From the NCBI RefSeq assembly GCF_000315625.1, contig NW_005434666.1, positions 854,748 to 918,747 on the forward strand: 64,000 nucleotides of DNA, given 5' to 3'. The translations under genes were made by a program, and so were the position numbers. The notes under the pieces were generated by a model. That model was given only the letters and a program-made list of their open reading frames with translations, ran no database searches and was not told the DNA's origin. Every line of letters begins with the position of its first letter. Position 1 is the first letter of the stretch. This DNA comes from Guillardia theta CCMP2712 (Eukaryota > Cryptophyceae > Pyrenomonadales > Geminigeraceae). Positions 34,725-46,912 of the stretch are shown in pieces.

Positions 34725-35323
34725 CTAAGGCTTGTAGGCAAGGACCCTACATGGCTTGCTCTCTGACGACGACGCGAGGTTGTGCGGGTGATCGTCGAGC
34801 TCGCGTCTCGAGGGCCTCGGGTCGTGCTGGTGCGCGAGGTAGCCGGGGGAGTAAGTCGAGTCTCGATCTCGCGACCGCAATGGCGCGGGAACACCTCGGG
34901 GACTGTCAGCCTGATCACAGCGTTAGAGGATGAGAGTCAAAGTACCGTCATGGATAAGGCAGGGGAGGTGGTGGAGGAAGTTTGTGGAGGGGTGTGGTAG
35001 TCTTACTGGAGGAGGTAGTGGTAGGAGAAGGACGAGGACGATGATGAGGACGAGGACGAGGAGGATGTGGAGGGCAAGGAGGAGGAGGTGGTGGTGGTTG
35101 AGAAGGTGGTGGAGGAGGAGGTGGAGGAGAAGGTGGTGGTTGTAGTGGTGATGGCGCGTACCGAGTCTCGCTCTCCTCGATCGGATCGACGACGCCTCGG
35201 GAAGTTCGACCTGCCGGTGAACTCGTGGAGCTCGGGGACGGTCTTGTGCTTGGTGTTGCTATCATCCTCTTCATTGCGCCTGCAGCATGCTGTACCGAAC
35301 ATGACGCTCTCCCCCTGCCCCAT
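34725..35323 (-). CDS. N-acylated-type small protein, copy A, truncated
   Basis: Exons 35323-35162 and 34910-34725 join in phase 0 to give 115 residues. The start MGQGESVMFGTACC has Gly2 and a Ser at position 6, the context for N-myristoylation, with a CysCys pair suited to palmitoylation. The protein would thus sit on a membrane. The rest is polar, Arg/Ser/His-rich and probably disordered. Compared with copy B (42162-42824) it lacks 47 bp after SKPCRVLAY, which brings in a stop two codons later. The 3' remainder persists as unread sequence. The intron (about 250 bp) has grown by (GGTGGT)n repeat relative to the 93-bp intron of copy B. It may be a decaying duplicate or give a short isoform. 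It is inverted relative to copy B, with the ABCA gene between them. Confidence 0.7.
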
Positions 35324-36035
35324 GATGCTCTATGTTGTACGTCTATTTGGTCCAAATGGCGTTCGATCGAAGAAGAGCTCTACTGAACATTTGCTTGCAT
35401 CCTTCACGTTGTGAACCTAGTGCGATTCCTGTTGATCGATGATAACACCTAACCAAGGCAAATTAGCGTTGCTCCATCCCCTCCCCTCCCCGTTCCTGTG
35501 CTTGACAGACACATCAATTCCCCTCGCCTCTATCACGCAGCTGTTTTTCCTACCTCGCTCTCTTACATGCAACTTGCTGTTGATCTCTGAACTCAAACGT
35601 TCATCCCTGCTCTTCTCTCTCCCTCTTGCGCTTCCTCCCTCCCTCACTGCTCTTCCTCCTTCCCGTTCAAATTCCGGATGTCAGCCATTTCGCAGGGATT
35701 TCGCAGGGCAATTTCCTGCAAATCTCCAACAAATTACGCCTAATGCAAGGTACATTTTCCTGCACAAAAAGGGCTCGATGCGGTCACAAACGATCGAGGA
35801 GAGTGAGGAGGAGGAGGAGGAGGAGAACGACGATGAGGAAAGAGAAAGACAGGAGCACGAGGAGAAGGACGAGGAAGGGGGGGAGGAGGAGGATGAGGTC
35901 GAGGAATGGGAGCAGGCAAGCTCGAAACGAACTTTGATTGAATTTGACATTGCAGGTCTGTAGATGAAATCGTCCGCCAGCAGAGTTCATCCTTCTCCTC
36001 CTCCTCCTGATCGGCTCTGAATCTCCGGAGCTGCC
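35324..36035. other. Intergenic, 5' region of the ABCA gene
   Basis: Divergent spacer between copy A and the ABCA gene. A pyrimidine-rich part (35460-35660) is followed by a GAGGAGGAG/acidic-coding-like purine tract at 35800-35910. A frame at 35439-35963 is open but ends in repeat-type residues and has no homology signal that I recognise. I do not call a gene here. Confidence 0.5.
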
Positions 36036-39000
36036 ATGGAAGCAAGCAACAACAGCAACGCGTCCCACAAAAGCACCATCTTGCAACAATGCTTGTTGCT
36101 CTTCCGCAAGCAGGCGATCCTGAAGCGGAGGAGCTGGAAACTGACTCTCCTTGAGATTCTGTTTCCTCTGTACGTCATCATCATCCTCGTCATCGTGAAG
36201 TCGATCAACTTCATTCCATATGAGGTACCGATGACCCTCCTCTTCTCTTCTTGCTCGCCATGTCGTTGCAATGATGTTGTCTAGGTTGTCAAGACACCAG
36301 CATCCGGTGCTCCTCCAGCAATCGATATCTTGCAGCCGCCATGGCCAAAGCCCGTCCCAGTGAAAGTTGGAGTCGTCAACACAGGAAGTGCGCTGTCTGT
36401 CATGGTTCTCAACGAGCTGTGTTTCTATCTCGGCAACGTGAAGAAGGAATACTCATCCCAGGCCTGCCCGACCGTCTTGTCCTTCGGGACAAGAGAAGCG
36501 CTTCTTGCTACGAATGGGCAGAGTTACGATCCCTCGACCAGCCTCGATTTTGGCGTCGTTGTCGACGACACCAAGGATGAATTCATGCTGGTAAGAACAG
36601 TTTGAATTTTCAAGTTTGTTCTCAGGAGTCCTTTGTCATTGTGCTGCAGGTTTATCAGGAGCTGACGTTGCGCAATGTTTCGACTGGAGATACAGACGAG
36701 GGGAATGCTGCAGAGTTTGGCCTCCTCTGGCTGCAGTCTCTAGTCAGCAGAGTCCTGATGGAGCACAAAGGAGTTCGCATTACAAGTGAAAACAACACAG
36801 AGATTTTGCTGGGTGATCTTCGCTTCAAGATGCTTTTCCAGGAATTCCCACAGCGCTCGAATCTACAGATTGTGAACTTCATCAAGATCATTTTCCCTGT
36901 CAATTTCATCATGATCTTGTTCATGAATCTGCAAGCAACCATGATTCAGGTGAACGATTGAGTACTAGTGCCCTTCTTACATTATACCTTGCAGATTGGC
37001 CAGGAAAAGGAGAAGGGGATCAAGGAGGCTTTGAGCCTGAAAGGGATGTCCCCTATATCGTTTTGGATCACATGGTTCTTGTCGGAGTCTATCATTGTGC
37101 TGGGAAGCGTGTTGGTTTCGGTATGCGGATTGTATGCTGGCCGTATCTTGGTTCATACGAACTTTGGCATCGTTTTCCTTGGTTTCTTCCTGTTTGGGAT
37201 GTCTTTCATCTGTCTCGGGTTCTTGATCAGTCAGTTAGCATCGAAGGGTCAGACTCTGTTTGTTGTCGGAGCGCTCATGCTCTTGGTGCTGTCGGGGATA
37301 TTTTACTTGGTTCAATTCTTGATGATTAACAAGGGGGTAGCCAGGCCTTTAGTGCTCTTGACCTTCTTGCTGTCTCCTGTTCCCTTTGGTCATTTCTTGT
37401 ACACGATGCTGGACGGTGAGCTCTTAACGACAGGGTGGACTTCGGACCTGAGCCCGTACGCAAATGATTGCTTCATCTTTCTCGTCGTCGATGCAATCCT
37501 CTACTTCGGTCTTAGTTTGCTCATAGACACCGTTACAAACAATCCCGAATTGAAATTCTGGAAATCTCTGCCCAGCAACACTGTACATGTAGAGGACGGG
37601 AATCGGAGCGGACTAGAGATGCGAGATGTGCATAAAACCTTTCAGGTGTGGGAGAAGAATCAGTACGGGTTCTCAGTGAGGAAGGAGATTCAGGCTGTGA
37701 ATGGCCTCAATCTCAAGGTAGCGGGGCATTGCCAAACCTGTTCACTGAGTTGATCAACTTTCCTCTCAGGTCGAAGACAACACCATCTTCTGTTTGCTCG
37801 GGCACAACGGCGCTGGGAAGACCACCAGCATGTCCATCATGACTGGCGGCCTCCTACCGGACTCAGGCTGGGCCACGATAGCAGGTCAAGATGTAGTTCG
37901 AGACAAGGCCAAGATCCGGAAGAGCCTGGGGGTCTGCCCGCAGTTCGATGTCCTCTACAGCGAGCTGTCTTGCTGGGAGCACATGCTGCTGTACGGGGGG
38001 ATGCAGGCAATGGAACATGTCGGGGTAGGGCTGAGCTGACGACGGTCATGGCAGGGGCTAGATGAGCAGCAGTGTGAGGAGGAGGCGAGGAGGCTCTTGT
38101 CCTGCCTGTCCTTGAGCAGCAAGGCTCATCAGAGGGCGGGGTACCTCTCAGGAGGGCAGCAGCGGAGACTGTCCTTGGCCGTTGCACTTATCGGAGACCC
38201 GAAGATAGGTAGGAGGGGAAGAGAGGGAGGGAGGAGGGGAAGGGAGGGAGGGAGGGAGGGAGGGAGGGAGGGAGGGAATGAAGGAGTTGACGATGCCTAA
38301 TCTCAGTGCTGTTGGATGAGCCCACCACTGGCCTTGACCCGGACAACCGTCGGAAAGTTTGGAAGCTGCTGCAAGCTCAGAAGCAGAAGAGTACCATTAT
38401 CCTGACGACTCACAGCATGGAGGAGGCAGACTTGCTCGCCGACACCATCGGTGTGATGTCAAAGGGGAAAATGCAAGTTCAGGGAACGAGTTTGGAGCTG
38501 AAGCAGGCATTCGGGACAGGATACATCCTGCATCTGCTCAAGGCAGATGGAAACATCAAGAACGAACCGATTGTAGAGTTGATCAAAAGCATCGTTGAGA
38601 GCGCAAGTCTGCACTCAAACATCCAGGCAGAGCTGACGTTCAATCTTCCTGTGGGAACCGACTCAAAGTTCCCTGAGATGTTTGAGAAGATAGAGGAGGA
38701 GAAGCAGTCGGTCGGGATCGCAAGTTACGGGCTGAGCATGACGACTCTAGAGGAGGTGTTCCTCAACCTTGCCGAGAAAGAGCGACAGGAGAACACGGAG
38801 CAGTCCTCAGATAGCGCCGAGACCAACGAAGAGATCAAGATGGAGCTAGACGGGGAGACGGAGGCGGGAGCTGGGGGTGAGATGGAAGACTTCGAATGCG
38901 AAGTTTCTTGGAAGAGGCAGATACTGGCTGTGCTGTATCAGACGCTGCAGAACTCAAAGCGATATCCTCTCTCTTACGTCCTCCTCGTCTGGCAGCCCAT

Positions 39001-41894
39001 CGTGTTCTGCCTGGTTGCAGGGCTGGTGCACCCGCTGACGAAGCCCAAGAGCCCGGAGCCCGTGAGTCTCTCCGCTGTGTTCGACCCCTTGTGACGTGCT
39101 GCGACAGGTGCTGATGGAACCTTCGGTCCTGCCAGACAAGTACAGGAATGCGATCCCATACTCGGTGAGAGGGAGAGAGGCGGGAAAGAGGACGTGGCAA
39201 GTGACAGTGACGGGCAGGTCGGGGGGACGACGTTGAATCAGACCCGAGACGACCAACTGCTCGGGTTCGTGCTGGGATCTTCGTGGCCCATACAAGGCTA
39301 TACAAGGGCGTCTTTGGCTCAGGGATACAGTGACTTCAAGATCGACGACGGCTTTTTGTCGAATGCGGTTGAGATGCTCGTTGCGCAGAACACCACAGGA
39401 AGCTTGTTGTTCAAGTTCAACCACACGATAGCATACAGCTCTAGGGTCCTCCTCTCCAACTTCTGGAACTCTTCCTCTTTTCAGACGGCTCCCCAGTCCT
39501 TTCCAGGAGGGATACGCTGCGATTATCTTGTCTGGGCGCTTCCTAGCTACCAGAACAGCTTCGGGACAGGAGGCATCATGTACTTTGTAGCGTCAGCGTT
39601 CGGGCTGCTGTCAGCCTTCTATGCGGAGGAGATGGTCAGGATCAGAGAGGTTGGAGTACCCTGCTCTGCATCAGCAGCATGATGACGCCGTTGCCGCAGA
39701 CACGGGTGAAGGAGATGCTGCTGCTGTCCGGGTTGTCGCGGAGGCTCTTCTGGTTCTCGTTCTTCATTGCCCATCACTGCCTCTTCTGGATTTCAGTGGC
39801 GATCGGGCTCATCGTAGGTGGAGGTGTGAGGCCGAAGGCGATCTAATGCTGTTTGCAGGTGCTGCGAGTCACCAGGATGGATGGGATCAGCAACAACAAC
39901 TTCCTTGGATACTTCCTGCTCAACTTCTTCACGGCCCCAGCCCTCATCCTCTACGGTTACGTCTTCTCCTTCGCCTTCAAGAAGCAGGAGACGGCTCAAC
40001 AAGCGCTTGGTGAATTCATCAATCTCACTCTCGCGCTCCCATGGGTCATCTTGGCCTTTGCTACCTCCACCAAGAACGTGCCGCTCGAAAACGCCTTGAG
40101 CCTGATCCCGGGGTTTGCGCTCTATCGGGGATACTCGATCCTCGAAGCTGCCGCTGTGGTGGGATCGCCCTTCTCCGCAAGGGACGTCTTTCTCTGGGTA
40201 ACTGGAGCTGAAGAGGAGAGCGGTGCTTGACTTGTGGTCGCAGAACAGAGAGTTGATCCAGGTGTTCATGATGCTCGTCATTGACAGCATTATCTTCCTC
40301 CTCTTCCTTACCTTCATGGAGTCCGGGCTCGCGCGAAGATTCGCCAGGTCCCTGTCCGGGACGGTTCAGTCCTCTGCGTTGATCAGCGCCGGGGAAGCGG
40401 ACGACGGCAAGGACGTGGAGCTGGATGAACTGATGCCTCCGATCGTCTCGTCCACTCGAGACTTCATCAGCACAAGTCCTATCATTGCCGACGAGCTCAA
40501 GAAGACTTACTCGGGCCATGGGGCCCCCGACGTTCGCGCTTGTCGTGGAGTCTCTTTCAAGGTCAACTCAGGGATCGTCTACGGCCTGCTAGGGTGTGTC
40601 TAATCTTCTTGCTCCTCTTCATGCTGTTCCTCGTTCTTGCTACCTCCCTGTATCCTCCTCGTGCTCGTCTCCTGCTGCCTCCTCTCGTTCTTCTCCTGCT
40701 TCCCCTCCAGTCGCCTGACAGGTCCTGCTCAGCCCCAACGGCGCGGGGAAGAGCACGATGATCTCGATGATGGTTGGAATCGAGAAGGCGGACGAGGGCG
40801 ATGCCTGGATCAACTCCAGCTCCGTCACCTTCGACCTTGCAGCTGCTCGAAGGGACATCGGCCTCTGTCCTCAGTTCGACGCTCTCATCGACAACTTGAC
40901 CGGGAGGGAGCATCTTATCATGTTCGCAATGATCCGGTCTGCGTCTCCCACCCATGGTGCAGGTGCTGATGGGTTGACAGGGGCGTCCCCCCCCGGCTCA
41001 TGAGCACGGTGGTGGAGGGAGCGATCAAGGACATGAAGCTCGAGCAGAAAGCTGGCGCCCTCACCAAGACCTACTCGGGGGGGAACAAGAGGAAGCTGAG
41101 TGTCGCCATCAGCCACGTCGCGAACCCCAAGGTTTGACATCACAATGACGATGACCCACGATGACGATGATGACATTGTTGATGACGATGACGATGACGA
41201 TAATGATGATCACGATGATAGAGATTAAGATGATGGAGATGGAGATGGAGATGACGATGACCGAGTTCGATGAGGATGAGGGAACGAGGGCGAGGACGAT
41301 CAGAGGAGAGGACCAGGATGGCGAGGACGATGACGATGATTGCAGTGCGTCTTCATGGATGAGCCGAGCACTGGAATGGATCCAGAAACCCGCCGCCACA
41401 TGTGGAACTACATCTCCAGCATCGCCAAGAAGCGAGCAGTGGTGCTGACTACACACTCTATGGAGGAGGCAGATGCTCTCTGCAGCCAGATCGGAATCAT
41501 GATTCAAGGGCATCTCAGGGCCCAGGGCACTTCCCAGGAGCTCAAGAGCAGATTCGGCAGCGGATATCAAGTTTACGTTCGCTTCCGCAATGACGAGGTA
41601 GCGAGGGACCTGGAGGACGTGCAGAAGAGACTTGGGACGCTGAGTGAGGGGCTGGTAACGGACCAGTCCTCCCCGAAGATCTTCAGGTTTGCCATCCCAC
41701 GGACAGACCTGAGGCTCGGAGACCTGTTCCGGATGCTGCTCACAATCAAAGACGACTTTGGAGTGGAAGATTTCAGGTGACGAGGACAGTGCTGCTGCTC
41801 GGTTGCTCTCCTGACTCAATTTCACACCAGCGTTACACAGACAACGCTCGAAGACGTCTTCCTTCACTTCGCCCGCATGCAGCCCTCCGACTGA
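36036..41894 (+). CDS. ABCA-type full-length ABC transporter
   Basis: A full transporter in one polypeptide, (TM-NBD)x2, probably moving lipids. Exon 1 (36036-36224) holds the first span ([17 protein letters not shown]). The large luminal loop follows, then the TM bundle at 36880-37560. NBD1 has Walker [11 protein letters not shown]-loop CPQFDVLY, signature [10 protein letters not shown], Walker [13 protein letters not shown] and switch His TTHS. The second TM half spans about 38890-40340. NBD2 has Walker [10 protein letters not shown] (using the acceptor ending CTCAG), Q-loop CPQFDAL, signature [10 protein letters not shown], Walker [14 protein letters not shown] and TTHS. Both TLEEVFL/TLEDVFL ABCA tails are present, and the frame ends at 41892-41894. 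NBD2's signature is YSGGN rather than LSGGQ, a change common in ABCA. Introns include a (GGGA)n run at 38216-38277 and a GATGAC tract at 41150-41340. Confidence 0.92.
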
Positions 41895-42161
41895 TGTTGA
41901 ACAGAGCTGAGCTGTCTGCCGACAAGTGCATCGCAAGTCTCCATCCCCTCCCTCATCGTTCCTTAGAGTAGAGTAACTCGTAGCGGCTGCATTTAACTAA
42001 AAATTGGTTACAGCCGGCCTCGCTCCCACTCGTCACTAACTATTAGACGTGTAGCAAATGATCCACTGCCCCCAAGTATGAGTAAACACAAAAACTGAGG
42101 CGGACTTGCAAAGTAGGCCCGTTCAAAACCTGTTACGCGTCGTATGAGCTAACGAGGCGCC
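41895..42161. other. Short spacer before copy B
   Basis: Holds the 3' UTR of the ABCA gene and the 5' region of the acylated protein copy B. A gagtaaac word occurs near 42077. No gene is seen. Confidence 0.5.
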
Positions 42162-42824
42162 ATGGGTCAGGGGGAGAGCTCTATGTTCGGTACAGCATGC
42201 TGCATGTGCACAGACGACAGCAACAGCAAGAGGAAGACCGTCCCCGAGCTCCACGAGTTCACCAGCAGGTCGAACTTCCCCAGGCGTCGTCAATCCGATC
42301 GAGACGAGCGAGCCTCGGTACGTGCCTCGTCTTCGTCCTCGTCCTCGTCCTCCTCCTCCTCCTTCCCTGACATGATTGTTCCTGTGCCTCTTCTCTAACG
42401 CTGTGATCAGGCACAGACCCCCAGGAGTGTTCCCGCGCCATTGCGGTCGCGAGATCGAGACTCGACTTACTCCCCCGGCTACCTCGCGCACCAGCACGAC
42501 CCAAGGCCCTCGAGACGCGAGCTCGACGATCACCCGCACAACCTCGCGTCGTCGTCAGAGAGCAAGCCATGTAGGGTCCTTGCCTACACGCCTTACTCGC
42601 CTCTGCAGCAAGACGCCGTCAGCTTCTTCTCCGGCAGCCGCAGCGGCTCTGCTCCTGCGCCTCTCGCCGCATCCGCCCACACGAGGGCCAGCTACGCGAA
42701 TGAAGGAGGCTCGGTCAGGCGAGTGCAGCAGCTCATGGCGGATGAGAGCAAGCGGGACTTCGGGCTGCTGTCACCGAGGAAGTCTGGCATCAAGGACTAC
42801 GAGTCTCCTCCCTCCACACCCTGA
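42162..42824 (+). CDS. N-acylated-type small protein, copy B, intact
   Basis: Exons 42162-42317 and 42411-42824 join in phase 0, giving 189 residues. It opens MGQGESSMFGTACCMC: Gly2 and Ser6 fit an N-myristoylation site and three Cys at 13, 14 and 16 fit palmitoylation, so dual acylation and membrane attachment are likely. The body is low in hydrophobic residues, with Ser/Arg clusters, a YSPGYLAHQHDP segment, a short hydrophobic block near SPLQQDAVSFF and the C-terminal motif SPPSTP. I recognise no family. It is the intact member of an inverted pair; nucleotide similarity to copy A covers both exons and about 20 bp past the stop, but not the 5' flank. It may be a cytoplasmic-face signalling or flagellar-membrane adaptor, but this is only inference. 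Confidence 0.75.
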
Positions 42825-43177
42825 CTGACGAGTCGCCTGCTCTTGCAACAGAGAGAGCAACAGAGGGCATGCTCCTGGATACCAGATCCGCTCCCACAAC
42901 TTGTAAAAACACAACCTGCGACGCTGTACATGACGAGGATGTAGTATGAGATATTATTCTTTATTTATTTGTTTCTGCGAATTCGAAAGAGAGGTGACAG
43001 AAAGGGTGGGGGGGGGTTAGACTAAATTGTACTCTTGGCATTGATAACATTACAAGATGGGGAAAAGACAAAAAACAGGATATAACATAATGGAGAGAAG
43101 AAGATTCTACATCCTTCTGATCGATGGGTTGTCCAAGCAAGTCTAAATGTCGTCAGTTGAATGAAATCTCTCAAGGA
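42825..43177. other. Intergenic, AT-rich
   Basis: Between the convergent ends of copy B and the coiled-coil gene. AT-rich with a G9 run near 43010. No gene or repeat of note. Confidence 0.6.
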
Positions 43178-44338
43178 TCAAAACACCTGATAGCCGAAGT
43201 CGAAATGGCACGCTGGCACCTTCGCACACGCATTTTCCATGGCGGCAGGATCACCCTATGTTTACAGATGTAAACCTTTGTGATAGAAGAAGCGCCAAAC
43301 CCTTACCCTGTTGTCTTGCACGATTCTAGCGCACTCTGACTGAGTTCGAACGAGTGGTACCTCATGTACAGCACTCGAGCTTGACAGCTGAGTGTTGTGA
43401 GCCACTCCTGATCCTTTCATCTCTCGTGCGTGCTTCTCTTCAAGTTTTCGTTTTGCTTCCCAGACCTTGCGAGTTCTCGTCACAGCAAACAACCCGACTG
43501 AGATTTGATCATACCTTGTACTTCTGCAGCATAGACCGCATGGATGGGTATTGGTGAGAATCTTGACGACTTTCACTTGTTCCTCCTGATTCATCTTGTC
43601 TTTTCGGAATTCTCTGGCTATTCTGGTGATCTCGAGATTCTCGGATCGCGTCAACTCGCTTCAAGGACTGTTCCAGGATACTCTTCAGTTCAAGGATCCT
43701 GCTGCCCTTGCCCCTTGCAGCAAGAATGCGAGATACAGCCTCTGCATCGTTTTCGAGCTGCTTCTCAACATGCTGCGCCAGTTGCTTTGGAGTTTCATGT
43801 TCCCTTCCTACATCCATGCGCCTTCTGTTGCCACGAAGAAAGTTCCTTGTTGGATCCTCCTCCGTGCTACCCCTCGAGAAGATCTCGTTGTATTGATCCA
43901 GCTGCCGATTTGCAAGTTTTCTAGCTGCAGAAGAGATCTTCTCAGACTGCAGCAACGGAGTGGGAGAGAAAAGTTCCGATCGGATACTGTCAGTATCAAA
44001 TTTACACCGAGATTGATTGCCTTGCCTGCTTTCTCAAAGTTGAAATTTTGGTGTTCCGTTCCGAACGAACGTGCTCCAATTCTTGATCCCGCTCTCGCCT
44101 CATGGAATCGTGAAGCTGTTTCCTCAACTGCTTTCATCCGTTAGCAGAGAAAACTTGCTTTAATATACATGTTTACCTCAACGAATTGATTCTTGCTGTC
44201 AGCCAGCACACTCCCGCCTCCATGCTGGGTGGCAAAGACAACAGCCACAACAAGGCACACAGGGGATGTGAGAGGACACGATGGCCAGCTTTCTGACCCA
44301 CCCGCCACATGCTGTCCCTGCACCCTCACTGCCCTCAC
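43178..44338 (-). CDS. Coiled-coil protein with hydrophobic N-terminal segment
   Basis: The start ATG 44338 opens a segment with a hydrophobic run (CLVVAVVFAT, about residues 28-37) that could be a signal anchor. After an intron, heptad-rich exons follow: LRKQLHDSMRRERDQELEHV, then SAARKLANRQLDQYNEIF, then QLAQHVEKQLENDAEAVSRI, all typical coiled coil. A later segment reads VWEAKRKLEEKHAREMKG, and the last exon gives ENACAKVPACHFDFGYQVF and stop at 43178. One join near 43620 is unclear because two overlapping frames are both protein-like (DAIRESRDHQNSQ and ENLEITRIAREFRK). That suggests an unseen intron or a one-base sequence error. No family is recognised; a structural or trafficking role is likely. 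Confidence 0.55.
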
Positions 44339-45025
44339 CGCCCATGCTAAAACCGGCCGATCGGGTGACCTGGAACGGCAATGTAACTATTTCTGTAACG
44401 TTTCATAACGGCAATGCTCTACTAGAAGTTTTATTAGTTAATGTTTTGCGAAGCTGAGGGGGGCTTGAAAGGACAAAAAATGTGGGGGTAGGGGTGGGGA
44501 AAATCGGTCGGAGTAAATTAATTGAGGGGTTCTAGGGGTTCATGTGAGTTGTATTTGGGGGTGGGGTAGTAGAAAATGAGGGTGGTGTCTAGTACATACA
44601 GGATTAGGGTGGGGGGTGGGGTAGCAAACGAAGAGTCGGGATGCTGGTTCTCAGGCTTGAGTCGCTGGGTGGCGTGAGCGGCCCAACATGCGTGCCGAAG
44701 AATCCTCCTATCGTGACGAAATGGGGAACCTTTGATGGTGAGAAGAATGATGTGCTTGCTTGTCTCCCTGTATCGCCCTCCCCATCTTGTGTCATGGCTC
44801 CTTGTCCGATTCCTCCTAGTGGCTGCTCGATAGTTGGATCGTCGTCGGGCGTTAAACCATTGCGCTGATCAGAAAATTGCATTTCAGGTTGCAATGGTTG
44901 TACAGATTGTACACCTGGAAATGATGTTGTCGGCGACTATATGCAGCAAAATGCTATTGCTGGGAGGTGAAATCTGGATAGCGTTTTGACATCAGTTGAC
45001 CGTTCTTTGACAGAGTCGCTTTCAT
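44339..45025. repeat. G-rich intergenic tract
   Basis: 44450-44640 is another plus-strand G-rich GGGGTA-type tract. 44640-44890 is open on both strands (about 75 and 96 residues) without a recognisable domain; the minus frame (44894-44604) is the more protein-like of the two but is unsupported. The remainder is AT-rich. Confidence 0.55.
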
Positions 45026-46912
45026 CTAAAGTTTTGGTACATGTGTCTGCCAAGAATGAATGTGTAAAGACTTTATGGATGGATGTATACGCGTTTTATA
45101 GACGGATGGTAAACACGTAAATGCATGTAAGATTGCTTCAAGTGTGCAAAAACATGCTTCATTGAGGCAAATCATGTTGCCCTTGATCAAATCTCCACAG
45201 CATGTACAAGTGTGACAGGTCAGAGATACAAACGTAAATTCTATTTGTTCACAGAAAATCGAAATTCGCGCACACAGGCTGTGGAACAAAATGATTTTGA
45301 CAAAACCTCAAAACCTTGATTGGAATCGTCAAGCGGAAGCTGTGCAAGTGTGTGGCCGTACCTGAATCAAGGATTCCTTTCTGACAGACATGGCATCTCA
45401 CAGAGGATTTCTGACGTGCTTGCTCCTCTTTCTCTCTCGCGCTGATTTCTTGCTGCTCCTTTTCTCGGAGTTCCCTTTCAGCTGCTTTCTTCTCCTTCTC
45501 CTATCCCGTCATGATGAGATTATCCACGTCAGACCCAAGTTACATGTACCCTCTCTTTCTTCATCTTCTTCTTCAGTTTCTCTTTCATCTTCTTCATCTC
45601 TGCCAATGCAGCTGCTTCTTCTTCTGCTTTCTGTTGAGCAATCCTAGCCTGTGAATGGCGTTATGGTGGGCAGGGCTCACATAACAGAACCTCCTCCTCC
45701 TGCTGTCTCTTCGCCTCAAGATTCTTCTGCTTTTCTTCTTCTTTGTGCTCCAGAAAATTCTTGAGCTTGATTGCATCTTCCACCTCCTGTGCCCAACTTC
45801 ATTCACACCATCCAAGTTCCACCGGCCTTCACTTGCCTGCACTGCAGCTGCTACTTCCCATTCTTTCTCCTCCTCTTCAGCTCTCAACCTTTCAGAAGCT
45901 TGGACCGCAGCTTGCTCCAGCTCAGCTTCTTGGTTCTGCAAGGTTGTGAACAACATGCTGACGACAGGAAGGCGGTGGGACCTCACGTTGGATGTGCTCG
46001 ATCACATGGGCGCGATTACGCTCCCTCTGCGCTGCTTCTTGTCTTCTTGCCTCCTCCTGTCTTAACCTCCTGCTTTCCTGCTTCTGTCTCCTCACCTCTG
46101 CTTCTCTCTCTGCCTGCTCGATGCAGGTCACCTGACAAGGACCCCGAGCTCGTCCTGCCCCACCTGAGCTGCCAGTCGCTCTGCAACCCTGACAAAGGAG
46201 TCGGAGTCCTCTAGCGACGCGTCTCGGAGATCTGCCAGGATGTTGGAATGATCTATCAAGTCGGGAAAATCTGTTTCCTCCATGGTCCAGCCTTGCTTGC
46301 GACGCTCCCATGGGTCAACCTCGTCTTTGTCGTCGTCTATGACTACCAAACCTGGGCCTTGCCCACTAGCAGGCTCCTTCCTCACGACCTTCGAGCATGC
46401 ACGGCGAGGGTTCTCCTTTCTCCGGAATTGGAAGAGACCAAGGAGGGCAAGCGAAGCCTCCCTCCTCAAGTTCCGTGCCCTCGTGTCATCGACGGAACTC
46501 CCCTCCCCGGCACTTTGATGGCTTGCTGAAGATCGAAGGCCTCGGTGACAGAAATCCTTCCATGGAGCTGTCTTGAAGCACCTATCTCCATGCAGTGCTT
46601 GTCCAACCGCAGGCAGTCCTCGCGCGTGAGCATCCTCCGGTTGTAGGGGTTCTCGAACCTCCCTTGCGAGATCATGTACTCTGCCAGCACCTGCCCGTCA
46701 AACAAGTGCTTCTTCCCTCCCGCCATGGGCAGCCCTTTCTCATCGAGCATGGGGAGCTGGAAGGGAGGGACTGGCAGGTCTCGGAGGGGTTGCAGAGTTA
46801 TGGGATCCTCCTCCTCCTCCTCCCTCCACCATCGGTCTCCCATGGATGATGATTGCGCGTCGGGTAGTTTTGCAGGACAAAAAAAGGACCTTGTCCGGCG
46901 ATCGCGAGACAT
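45026..46912 (-). CDS. U-box/RING-like domain plus coiled-coil protein
   Basis: The gene starts MSRDRRTRSFFC at 46912. After a short leader comes a modified RING/U-box: DPITLQPLRDLPVPPFQL, FDGQVLAEYMIS, NPYNRRMLTREDCLRLDKHC. This is the fold used by E3 ubiquitin ligases but with few metal ligands, as in U-boxes. A 56-bp intron (donor after ATAG, acceptor TCTTCAG) restores the frame and joins to an acidic linker (DKDEVDPWERRKQGWTMEE). Several exons of Glu/Lys/Gln-rich coiled coil follow (REAEVRRQKQESRRLRQEEA and others). Near the end are CHVCQKGIL and HTCTCCGDLI, Cys pairs that may bind zinc. The 3' end beyond about 45100 is uncertain. It is a likely cytosolic E3-like scaffold; its substrate is unknown. 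Confidence 0.65.
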
